Shown: piece after piece, positions 36,101 to 45,199 of the stretch
Numbering within the stretch: the first letter of the stretch is position 1
Layout: the number at the start of each line of letters is the position of its first letter
Source: Liolophura sinensis
Taxonomy: Eukaryota; Mollusca; Polyplacophora; Chitonida; Chitonidae
Length of the DNA stretch: 64,000 nucleotides
NCBI RefSeq assembly: GCF_032854445.1
Contig: NC_088301.1
Location: 38,303,187-38,367,186 of the forward strand
Reading direction: 5' to 3'
Notes under the pieces: model-generated
Told to the model about the DNA's origin: nothing
Seen by the model: only the letters and a program-made list of their open reading frames with translations
The model's database searches: none
Translations under genes and position numbers: made by a program

Positions 36101-38254
36101 ACTTCAAAAAGGCTGTTTTGGGCAAGGCACTCGATACTGCCGAATTTGTAGCAGTCAGCGTGACCACAAGGCAGTGAATGAAATAGCTTCACTGGTGTGG
36201 ATAGTAAATTAAGAGGACAGTGTTGGAGATTCCACCAGAAAGTTACATACACACGCACAGAGGAAGTGAGTTGGACTGCCACAAGTTGGAAGGTGATGGG
36301 GGTTTGAAATCTGTGCCATGTATTTTGAGGGGCAATGATGGACTCCGTGAATGCCAGAATTTTATAATAGCATACTGAGTCCATCTTGATTTTACTTTTG
36401 GACAGATACTCTCATAGTCATGGCTGCTCCCAGTCACCCCTGTATGACACCTCGTCAATTTTTGAAAAAAGGTCAATAACCAACTGCTCTGGCTTACCCA
36501 GTTATTCCTTACAATGCATTTTGTCTCAGAACACCTGGCTGTTAAAATTCAGAGCACTGCTATGGAGTAACTGGGCAGGTTGTTGGCAATCAACTGCTTT
36601 CTGAAACTTCTTCACTAAGTATCCCTCATGGGGTGAATGGGGGAGCAAGCAATTACATCAGTGCTAGTTCAAACATAAAGAAAGAACATTGTCCAAATAA
36701 ATTCTATTAAATTAAACGCTGAGGTCAATTTTCAACAATTTCTGATATTTACCTGCCTCAACATTTAATTGTTGAATTAAAAAACCTGTCAGGTCCATTC
36801 CTCAAGGCAATTTGAGGAATGAAGTTAGCCTTTAAATCCATTCCACATCGGCGGCACATGCCGATTTCTGGTGTGGACTGAGGAGACATGGGTCTTTTAG
36901 ATCACTACTGCAAGTTTCAATCAATCTGAAACTTGCTATGTGCAGAAAACCAGATAAAATGTTGACTTTTATCTTTTCAACATCACGGTGTGTGCGCACG
37001 ACTCATAAGGCACATCCAAAAGCCGGATTGCATCTGAGGTCACGTGCAGAAAACTTAGATAATGAAGCAGATGCGCTTACGACAGCAGCAAGACTTTAGA
37101 ATTCATTTTTCTCGCTCGACTGGCTCAGCAAATTGTTCTTTCTATTCTACATCCATGATAACTGATGAAATCATGCTAAAGTTGTCATTTAAGACTAGTT
37201 TTGTGGTTTTGTCTTGGTAGGTTGATTTCCACATCTGTTGGTGTACGGTTCTGAAATTTTGGTACACCCGACTCATCATGACCTACTAGGTTTTTTAATT
37301 CAACAATTAAAAACGCTGAGGCAGGTAAATATCAGAAATTGTTGACAATAAACCTCAATGTGTAATTTAATTGAAAGTCCAAATATAAAATGATATCATA
37401 ATATCTGCAGCTAGTTTGAGTCAGAATATTCGGACTAGTCCATCCAGAGCTAATATGGTCAGTGTATTGCATGTGTTCTAGGGATTGTTTTTTTGGATTG
37501 GTTGGTTATTGTGCTATGATAGCATCAAATATAGATATGAACATTTTCTGACCAATGCCACACCAGCATATCCTGATACCAGGAGTGATGAACCTTATGG
37601 TCTTGGTCTATGTGCATATGTTGTTGCTGTTGTTTATACAGGGCGGTAACCATATTTATCCACAATTTCACGTGTGTCCGGGTGCCCTCGGGCTGATTTC
37701 TAAGTAAGTAGTTCATGCGTACACATGGGCAGCCATTACAGTAAGAGTGAAAGCACGAATGGAAAAGAGGTGTGGGAGACTTTGTTTGTCAAAATATCGT
37801 GGACAAACAAGGGAAAAATAACTGTAGATGAGGAGAGAAGGACTACAGACTCAAATGTAGCTAGAAGAAGAAGGTGGGTAATTTAGTGTTAAGTTTGGAA
37901 AACTCATAATTTTTACAAATGAAACGACTTCTGACTCTAACCATCCAGAGCTAATATGGTCAGTATATTGCATGTGTTCTAGGGATTTTTTTGATTGGTT
38001 GGTTATTGTGCTATGATAGAATCAAATATAGATATGAACATTTTCTGACCAATGCCACCCCAGGATACCCTTAAACCAAGAGAGATAAACCTTATAGTCT
38101 TGGTCTAAGTGCTTACGTTGTTGTTGTTTCTGCATGGCGGTAACCATATTTATCTAAAATTTCAGAGCAAATCGTAACATCTTAAAAATTCACGGTGCTA
38201 ATCAACGGGCCGTACAAATAGTATACCAAAATATATTCAACAAAAACTCACCAT
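30168..38254 (-). CDS. EIF3I: Eukaryotic translation initiation factor 3 subunit I (WD40 protein)
   Basis: Nine coding exons: 38254-38252 (ATG only), 35402-35222, 34733-34668, 33991-33842, 33040-32907, 32469-32362, 31939-31850, 30853-30687, 30249-30168. Phases agree and give 326 aa (human 325). Diagnostic blocks are [74 protein letters not shown] and [10 protein letters not shown]. The protein is a seven-bladed WD40 propeller of the cytosolic eIF3 complex, which binds the 40S ribosome through the eIF3b/g module. The first codon stands alone before a 2.85-kb intron that carries a foldback transposon and a duplicated segment. Intron 2 has U12-type signals. It is divergent from TMEM234 and convergent with C8orf74. 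No disabling changes were seen. Confidence 0.96.
32572..32708 (+). mobile_element. SINE 3' part
   Basis: Body GATGGTCATGGGTTTGCTC, then GGGCTCTGTCTGGGTTAG and tail AAGGGAAATATTCTTCAGTA, AAACACCAGTC. In EIF3I intron 5, antisense to the gene. Confidence 0.75.
34194..34441 (-). mobile_element. Full-length tRNA-derived SINE
   Basis: Minus strand begins with GCCCCTGTGACCAAGCGG and GTTAACATGCTTGAC (A-box region). It continues through AGTTCAAGTTCAGCTTA (B-box) and the body, and ends with the usual TTCACTTATAC / GACTGGTGTTTTACATC tail complement. In an EIF3I intron, sense to the gene. Confidence 0.82.
34734..35221 (-). other. U12-type (minor spliceosome) intron 2 of EIF3I
   Basis: The 5' splice site reads GTATCCTT, the U12 donor consensus, preceded by AACT. 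The 3' end carries CCTTAACT about a dozen bases before the terminal CAG, matching the U12 branch-point consensus. There is little polypyrimidine tract. The alternative U2-like donor (gat|gtaaac) seven bases upstream would break the reading frame. The U12 donor restores phase and gives VNWDT, matching the human alignment (ADWDT). The intron is 488 bp. Confidence 0.82.
36706..37372. mobile_element. Non-autonomous TIR (foldback) DNA element
   Basis: Left arm 36706-36789 and right arm 37287-37372 are inverted copies of about 85 bp, sharing CAACAATTTCTGATATTTAC, CTGCCTCA and AATTGTTGAATTAAAAAACC. The core of about 500 bp has no ORF. It lies in EIF3I intron 1. Length and long TIRs fit a MITE or foldback element; no superfamily can be assigned and the target duplication is unclear. 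Confidence 0.75.
37441..37670. repeat. Segmental duplicate, copy A
   Basis: About 230 bp nearly identical in order to 37942-38165: CATCCAGAGCTAATATGGTC, TTGCATGTGTTCTAGGGATT, ATAGATATGAACATTTTCTG, GCGGTAACCATATTTATC. Direct orientation, 501 bp offset, in EIF3I intron 1. Confidence 0.85.
37942..38165. repeat. Segmental duplicate, copy B
   Basis: Second copy of 37441-37670 with scattered substitutions and small indels. It ends about 90 bp from the EIF3I start codon, so one copy lies close to the shared EIF3I/TMEM234 promoter. Confidence 0.85.
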
Positions 38255-38442
38255 CTTTGTAGATTTGCTTACAACCTTAAACAATACGATAGATATTTCA
38301 CTTTTACCACGAGTGTCTCAATACCGGAAGTACTATTTCATCTTGCGTCCGCGCAGAAGGGATACGTTTCCGTCGAATGCCATGTGCTTTTGTTTTGAAA
38401 ACTTTAAAGGTTCAGATTTGCTCGAACAGCCTAAATCATGAG
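38255..38442. promoter_or_regulatory. Bidirectional promoter between EIF3I and TMEM234
   Basis: Short interval between the EIF3I start codon (38254, minus) and the candidate TMEM234 first exons (ATG at 38382 or 38443). It is locally CpG-richer (CGTCCGCGCAG; CGTTTCCGTCG) and has no TATA box, as expected for a shared housekeeping promoter. No specific factor site is claimed. Confidence 0.5.
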
Positions 38443-39377
38443 ATGACTCCCATGGGTGCGATGTATTTGTAGTTTATTGTTTTCGCTAAAGCAAACAAAG
38501 CATGAATCAATTGCTGGATATTCATTTGAAAGTTCTTACTACAGCACAATATATTTTAAAGACCGGTAATGATATTTAGTCGGCAATGAAAGATACATGC
38601 CTGCAAGTAGCCTTATGAACTATTTAAATGGAGTATCATGCCCTGTTCCTGTCTGACATGCTGAAGATCATATGATTTAGTGTGTCAGAAGTTTAATCAC
38701 ATCCAGGTTAAAAATTAAATTTTTTATACCGTTAATATGTCCTGAAGAATTTAGCTCAGAATGTGGGTGGGATAGTGTATCAACTGCAGGGTACCTTTTG
38801 GAGTTATAAAATAAATCGTGGAAAGGTATTAAAATAGTTATGACAGAGCTAACAATGATGATACTGATATCCATCAACATCACATTAAATAGTAGAGAAC
38901 AGTTTTATGTAGAAAGATGAGCTTCATGGCATTCAAATTAAAGTACATCAATCTTTTTTGCCAACAGTTTACAATAGACAGACATGAACAATATGGAAGG
39001 TATGGTGATGTATATTTACTGCAGCATTTAACAGTCAGGAATTAATATTGCACCTCACAGTGTTGTTTTGATTGCTATCACTGGAGGTTACTTAATTTCT
39101 GGACTGACATCTATGGCCATATAGAAAAACTGTACCTTAAAGACATTTTTTATGCCTGAAGTAAAGAGCTTAGAAGCTTTTTTGTACCTTTATATGTTAG
39201 GGTGTATCCTGTTAACCTGCATATTAAGATGTAAAAAACCAAACATTTCATGTATTCTTTAACGGCTTCAATTATGAACTTAAAGATCATATATGCAAGT
39301 AAAACAAAATAGTGCATAACAGATAAATTTATATCATAATACATGGCATAATAAATGCATGTCTTTGTGTATTTCAG

Positions 39378-41076
39378 AAAGTGCTCTGTCATTGACAGTT
39401 GTTGCATTTTTATGGGGTGCAACAAATCCTTTGATTAAACTAGGCAGTCAAGGAATTGAGAAAATCAAGGAAAACAATGCTGTAAAGCAGTTCCTGTGTG
39501 AATTCAAGTTTCTGCTTTTGAATTGGAAGGTATTGCATATGTTAGGTTTGTGCTGAATGGACCAGTGTCATTTGTATCTTTAAATTATAGATATGTTGTA
39601 TTTGTTAAAAGTCTTAAGAGAAGGTCATACTTTAATATTCAAAATTATAGTTTGCTTAAAGTGGTTTAGTTAACGTGTATATGATAAATGTATTCATTTC
39701 ACTACTGGTATATGTGTATTTTAAATCTTTGACGTGCTTAGCATTTTGTTTTTATGTGTCATCTGTCATATGTTTCTGTCTGTTTACACTTCAGTATGTG
39801 ATTCCATTCCTGGTGAATCAGTGTGGCTCGGTTGTGTATTATTACACTCTGGCTTCTGCAGGTAAAAGTAAATTTTTGTTACCATGGATTCTCAAAATCT
39901 GGCAGTTTATGCTTCATGCAAACATAAAAATTGCAGGACTCTCAACTTGGTTTATCTTACTTTTTCCTCAAATTAACAGTAAGAAGAAGCCACAAAATTT
40001 TGTCACTACCTAACAAAACAGGTGAGGCAAAGCCACTACTGAACTTGCAAGGATTGGGTTTGAACTCTTTTGTAGGCTTAGGCTTAGTAGAATAAAAACA
40101 GAAAAAAAGCAGTGCAATTTTAATTTCTCTTTGAGCATCTACATTGACATCCCACCCTGCATAAGCATGAGCCCATTGGCAAACCATGCCAAGGCAATAG
40201 TAATAAGTATCCAGTGTGCTTTATGCTGATATGTTTGGAATGTGTTTTATTTTCTCTTACAGAAATGTCTCTCACTGTTCCCATTGCAAACTCTCTAGCA
40301 TTTGTCTTTACTACCCTGGTTGGCAGACTTTTAGGAGAGAAGATACAAAGATGGGGTAAATATTTGTATGACATTTTTTCTACTTCGTCAACACTGTTGT
40401 CACAAAACTGTATTAAATGTCAAGCTTAAATCTCAATACCAATGAGTCATGGACTAGTTATACTAAACTAATGGGGCTTAATAAGTCCATGATTAAATTA
40501 GTGCAGTGGGCACTTTTAAACAACTGGGTCCTTTAGTTGTAATGTGTATGAAATAAGAAATCATGTATTAAAAGAAGTCTTTAAATCTCCTAGCATATTT
40601 AATGGCATTGAAATGACAGCAAAATTGTTGTTAAACTGTATAGCAATCCTTGCAGTTAATGGGGAAGCATATAACTACATGTACATCATAAACATGTTTA
40701 TTGCAATAACTCTAGCAGTGTTTCTCTTTTCGGTTGATTTTGGATGTTCCCATTATCAGATAGAAAACCATTTACTGTCAGCTGGTTTTAAGTTGTTTTT
40801 TTCCACATGGTTCAGCTACTTAAACATGTTTTTTTATGATAATATTGCTAAAGCAGCATTAAGCCATAATCACTGATTTATTCGATTTTTCTGGCATTAT
40901 TGTCAGATCAATTAACCAGTAATGAAACAAATTTTTAATTGTAAAAGGGCAATGGAAATGCATGTACAGATTTCTTCTGATATTGTTGTCGTATTTTCTG
41001 TGTTTTAACAGAGACCTACCTGGGAATGTGCTTGGTGATTACTGGAGTCATGTTTTGTATTGTCGCAAAATTATGA
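39378..41076 (+). CDS. TMEM234: TMEM234 homologue, first exon unresolved
   Basis: Four exons with consistent phase: 39378-39529, 39795-39861, 40263-40355, 41012-41076 (TGA). They encode about 126 aa. Matching motifs are VVAFLWGATNPLIK, VIPFLVNQCGSVVYYYTLAS, LTVPIANSLAFVFT and LVGRLLGE, all diagnostic of TMEM234. Four hydrophobic segments make it a small four-pass membrane protein related to EamA/DMT-type half transporters. The biochemical function is not established; in vertebrates it is linked to the kidney filtration barrier. The first exon must end in phase 1 and supply only a few codons. Two candidates fit: 38382-38409 (9 codons + 1) and 38443-38455 (4 codons + 1); both have weak donors. 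It lies head-to-head with EIF3I. Confidence 0.9.
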
Positions 41077-41293
41077 GAGTGCTTTACATTAGAGTCAAAT
41101 AGAGCTTGACACATTGCCTTGAGGAGTGTTTAATTCTGTAATCTATTACAGAAAATTAAAACTTTTATGATTGTAAATGCATATTTATGCTGAAACTTTT
41201 ACAAGAGAGCGCAAACTTGAGTTTTACACATCATGAACATTTGATATTTATGTTTAATTCCTTGTATGTATAGATATGTATAGATCTGATAAT

Positions 41294-41299
41294 AATAAA
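41294..41299 (+). terminator. Poly(A) signal of TMEM234
   Basis: AATAAA (followed by a second overlapping AATAAAT-like run) lies about 218 bases after the TMEM234 stop codon. Confidence 0.65.
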
Positions 41300-42179
41300 T
41301 AAATGATGATGTGAAGAAAGTTGTAGTGTTATCCTTATTTTATTAAACTATAAAAAAAGATGATTTCACAGGTAGGCTGTAAAAAAGCCTGATTTGATGA
41401 AATGGAATATTTATTATTATTGTATTTCACCTAATATGTTACATTTGCCAAGAGACACATTTTGATTCATTCTGATTGATTTACCCAGCATATATTCCTA
41501 TGTAAAAGTTTTTTGTGAAGTTTGAATTATTTCTTATCAGAAAAACTTGAAAGATAGCATCAAAAATATCATTTTAAGGCCTTAATTAGCATCTGAATGT
41601 GTGTTTTCATGCTGGACCTTAGGTGAAATACAGTAATTTCCATCTGTATGCATGTTTTTTGTGTGCACAAGGTTTATTCTGTCTGCTTAATTATTCTTTA
41701 TATTGAGCACAAGTTGTATCGGTAACATTATTTTCATACATGTGTATCATGTTTATTGTTACAGGGACAAAAAAATTATTGTGCATGCCTCTACTCAATG
41801 TTTGCTTGTATCAGCATTGTGAATGGCACTTCTCTAAATGAAAAAAAAAGAGGTGCCGTAAAGTTCTTACGAGTCTGGATTTTGGACTGATGTGCAGGAT
41901 ATGTGTAGGAGGGAAACGTAGTAAATTTACACTATTACGGTTATCAGTATACGACTATCAACATGCGATGCCCTGAAAATAATTTTCAGGTGTCCATTAT
42001 TTGGAAAACATACTACATGAACATGATTTTAAGGAAGGGCATCTGCTGGTTAATAAGGCTAAGCTATTGTCCTTGGAGCAGGTGTGCTTCATTGACTAAT
42101 GAGACCGTGCTCATGAATTGATTAGTCATTGGTTCAGCTGGAGTCTGCCAGGGAATGATTTACTCTGGGTCATTACCAG

Positions 42180-42325
42180 TTTCCTCCATCCATAAATCTG
42201 ACTGTGCGTCGTTATAAATCAGTGGATTTCCTCCTGCCATAATGATGGCCACCATCATATAAGTGAAATATTCTTGAGTGCAAATTAAAACACCAATCAA
42301 ATAAATGAATAAATAAAAATCAGTG
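42180..42325 (+). mobile_element. SINE 3' part
   Basis: Body TTTCCTCCTGCCATAATG, tail ATAAGTGAAATATTCTTGAG and repeated AAATGAATAAATAAA. 5' end indistinct. It abuts the start of the minisatellite complex. Confidence 0.75.
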
Positions 42326-42464
42326 AAATAAATAAGTGATTTAAATAAAGGTATTATCTCTTGGATCTCATGATGTGAAGTTACACATACTAGTGTCTAG
42401 CTCATCTACTGGGCTTGACTTGATTTACATAATATTATCAAGAGGTTTGGTGTCTTTTTCAGGC

Positions 42465-42850
42465 CTTTTTTCCTGGGCTTGATGTGATGTTCTGAAAAGT
42501 CTTCCATACTGGGCTTGTGATGTACTGAAAATTTTTCCTATTGGGCTTGATGTGATGTTCTGCAAAGCATTCTCCTTGAGCTGAAGGAATGTTCTGAAAA
42601 GTCTATCTTCTAAGGCTTGATATGATGTTCTGTGTTCTGAAAAGTTTTTCTTCTAAGACTTGATATGATGTTCTGAAAAGTTTTTCTTATAAGACTTGAT
42701 ATGATGTTCTGAAAAGTCTTTCTTCTAAGGTTTGATATGATGTGAAAAGTCTTTCTTCTAAGGTTTGATATGATGTTGTGAAAAGTCTTTCTTCTAAGGT
42801 TTGATATGATGTTCTGAATAGTTTTTTTCCTCTTGGTCTTGATTTGGTGC
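42465..42850 (+). repeat. 36-bp minisatellite, subfamily A, forward block 1
   Basis: Irregular repeats of a unit containing GGGCTTGATGTGATGTTCTG followed by AAAAGTCTTTCTTCTAAG. Copies vary from about 28 to 42 bp and are more diverged than in the other blocks. Confidence 0.85.
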
Positions 42851-43214
42851 ACTTCTGTGTGATGTTATGTGTGTTTTGCCTTGGGCTTGAGTGTGTGTAC
42901 TGAAATAATCAAAAGGCAACTCAAAAAAATATCCCTATTTATGAAATGCCAGTGTACATGATTTGGATCCTGATTTAATTTATTTGCCTAGAAAATTCCC
43001 TGAATCTACCCCATCGTCATTTAAAAGTGCTGTCTGCTTCTCTTTACATGAACTGTCATAACTTCTTCCTGCTTATACTTTCTTAGTAGATCTATGTGGT
43101 GAGTTGTGTAGTATTTAGTTTTGGATGTTGGTCATTAAGAATGTCCATTATGGTTGTCGGCTCGTACATGAAAAGTCCTCCCTTGTATACTGAAAAGTCC
43201 TCCTTTTTTGGGCC

Positions 43215-44010
43215 AGGTGTAATGTTGTACTTTTCAGAACATCACATCTAGACCAAGAGGGAAGTCTTTTCAGAACATCACATCTAGACCAAGAGAGAAA
43301 CCTTTTCAGTACATCACATCTAGACCAAGAGGGAAGTCTTTTCAGAACATCACATCTAGACCAAGAGGGAAACCTTTTCAGTACATCACATCTAGACCAA
43401 GAGGGAAGTCTTTTCAGAACATCACATCTAGACCAAGAGAGAAACCTTTTCAGTACATCACATCTAGACCAAGAGGGAAGTCTTTTCAGTACATCACATC
43501 TAGACCAAGAGGGAAGTCTTTTCAGAACATCACATCTAGACCAAGAGGGAAACCTTTTTAGTACATCACATCTAGACCAAGCGAGAAGTCTTTTCAGTAC
43601 ATCACATCTAGACCAAGAGGGAAGTCTTTTCAGAACATCACATCTAGACCAAGCGAGAAGTCTTTTCAGTACATCGCATCTAGACCAAGAGGGAAGTCTT
43701 TTCAGAACATCACATCTAGACCAAGAGGGAAACCTTTTCAGTACATCACATCTAGACCAAGAGGGAAGTCTTTTCAGAACATCACATCTAGACCAAGAGG
43801 GAAACCTTTTCAGTACATCACATCTAGACCAAGCGAGAAGTCTTTTCAGTACATCGCATCTAGACCAAGAGGGAAGTCTTTTCAGAACATCACATCTAGA
43901 CCAAGAGGAAAACCTTTTCAGTACTTCACATCTAGACCAAGAGGGAAACCTTTTCAGTCCATCACATCTAGACAAGAGGAAACACTTTTCAGTACATCAC
44001 ATCACATCAG
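43215..44010 (-). repeat. 36-bp minisatellite, subfamily A, reverse block (~22 copies)
   Basis: About 22 very uniform 36-bp units, with CATCACATCTAGACCAAGAG and GGAAGTCTTTTCAGAA on the plus strand. Units alternate between AAGTCTTTTCAGAACATC and AACCTTTTCAGTACATC types, giving a partly regular 72-bp higher-order repeat. As 36 is a multiple of three, an open frame of 12-residue repeats (WSRCDVLKRLPS type) spans the block. I regard it as a by-product. Confidence 0.95.
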
Positions 44011-44099
44011 CAGAAGAGTACTTGTCCCACGAGAGATAGCCTAGGTACATCACACAAAGCCCAACACAAACAGTTATGCAGCTACATGTAGTATACTGA

Positions 44100-44765
44100 A
44101 GCCTTCCCTCTTAGACATCCATCTGTCTTAAACATTGGTCTGGAAATAACACCATCAAGCCCCACAGACATTCTTCTGTAAATCATACCATTAAGCCCTG
44201 TAGAGATCTCTCTGTAAGTCACAGCATCAAGCCCCACATACATCACAGCATCAAGCCCCACAGACATCACAGCATCAAGCCTCACAGACATCACAGCATA
44301 AGTCCCACAGGCATCACAGCATCAAGTCCCACAGACATCACAGCATCAAGTCCCACAGACATCACAGCATCAAGCCCCACAGACATCACAGCATCAAGTC
44401 CCACAGCATCAAGCCCCTCAGACATCTTTCTGTAAATTGCACCATCAAGCCCCACAGACATTCTTCTGTAAATCATACCATTAAGCCCTGTAGAGATCTC
44501 TCTGTAAGTCACAGCATCAAGCCCCACAGGCATCACAGCATCAAGCCCCACAGACATCACAGCATCAAGTCCCACAGACATCACAGCATCAAGCCCCACA
44601 GACATCACAGCATCAAGTCCCACAGACATCACAGCATCAAGCCCCTCAGACATCTTTCTGTAAATCGCACCATCAAGCCCCACAGACATCTTTCTGTAAA
44701 TCACACCATCAAACCCTACAGATATCTTTCTGTAAATCACACCATCAAGCCCCATATACATCAGT
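44100..44765 (-). repeat. Minisatellite subfamily B, reverse block
   Basis: Two interleaved unit lengths: 24 bp (ATCAAGCCCCACAGACATCA) and about 36 bp (adds CTTTCTGTAAATCACACC). A block of roughly 290 bp starting near 44108 is repeated near 44410. This is the reverse complement of the units at 45.2-46.5 kb. Confidence 0.92.
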
Positions 44766-44773
44766 ACAAAATT

Positions 44774-45197
44774 CAGTGACTGACAATAAGCCTAGGGTCA
44801 AATACTTTTCAGTACATCACACATAGCCCATGGTGCACTGAAAAGTCTTCCCTCTTAGGCTAGATGGGATGTAACTGAGAAGTCTTCCCTCTAGGTTAAG
44901 ATTTGATGTACTGAAAAGTCTTCCCTCTTGGCCTTTAAGTGATTTGCTTGAAAGACTTGAGGTAGATGTGATGTACTGAAAAGTCTTCTGCCTTGGTCCA
45001 GAATTGATGTACTGAAAAGTCCTCCCTTTTGGGGTAGATGTGATATAGGCTATGTATGGACGGGGGGGGGGGGGGGGTGGGGGGGGGGGGGGGTAGTCCC
45101 TCTTGGGCTACATGTAATATACTGAAAAGTCTTCCCTCATGGGCTAGATATGATGTGCTCAAAAGTATTCGAGCCTAGGCTTATTGTCAGTTACAGG
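44774..45197. repeat. Inverted junction arms around the minisatellite axis
   Basis: About 58 bp at 44774-44831 recur inverted at 45139-45197, including CCTAGGCTTATTGTCAG and AAAAGTATT. Between them lie about eight diverged subfamily-A units in forward orientation (44832-45138). Outside lie subfamily-B blocks in opposite orientations. The arms mark the centre of a large imperfect palindrome. Confidence 0.85.
45062..45093 (+). repeat. Poly-G tract near the palindrome axis
   Basis: 32 bases, all G except the T at 45078. Able to form a G-quadruplex. It could also be a sequencing or assembly weak point. Confidence 0.9.
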
Positions 45198-45199
45198 GC

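Noticed and set aside
43148-43975. 275-aa ORF on the minus strand as a real gene
   Set aside because: It lies wholly in a 36-bp minisatellite; the open frame follows from a unit length divisible by three. No promoter or splice context was seen.
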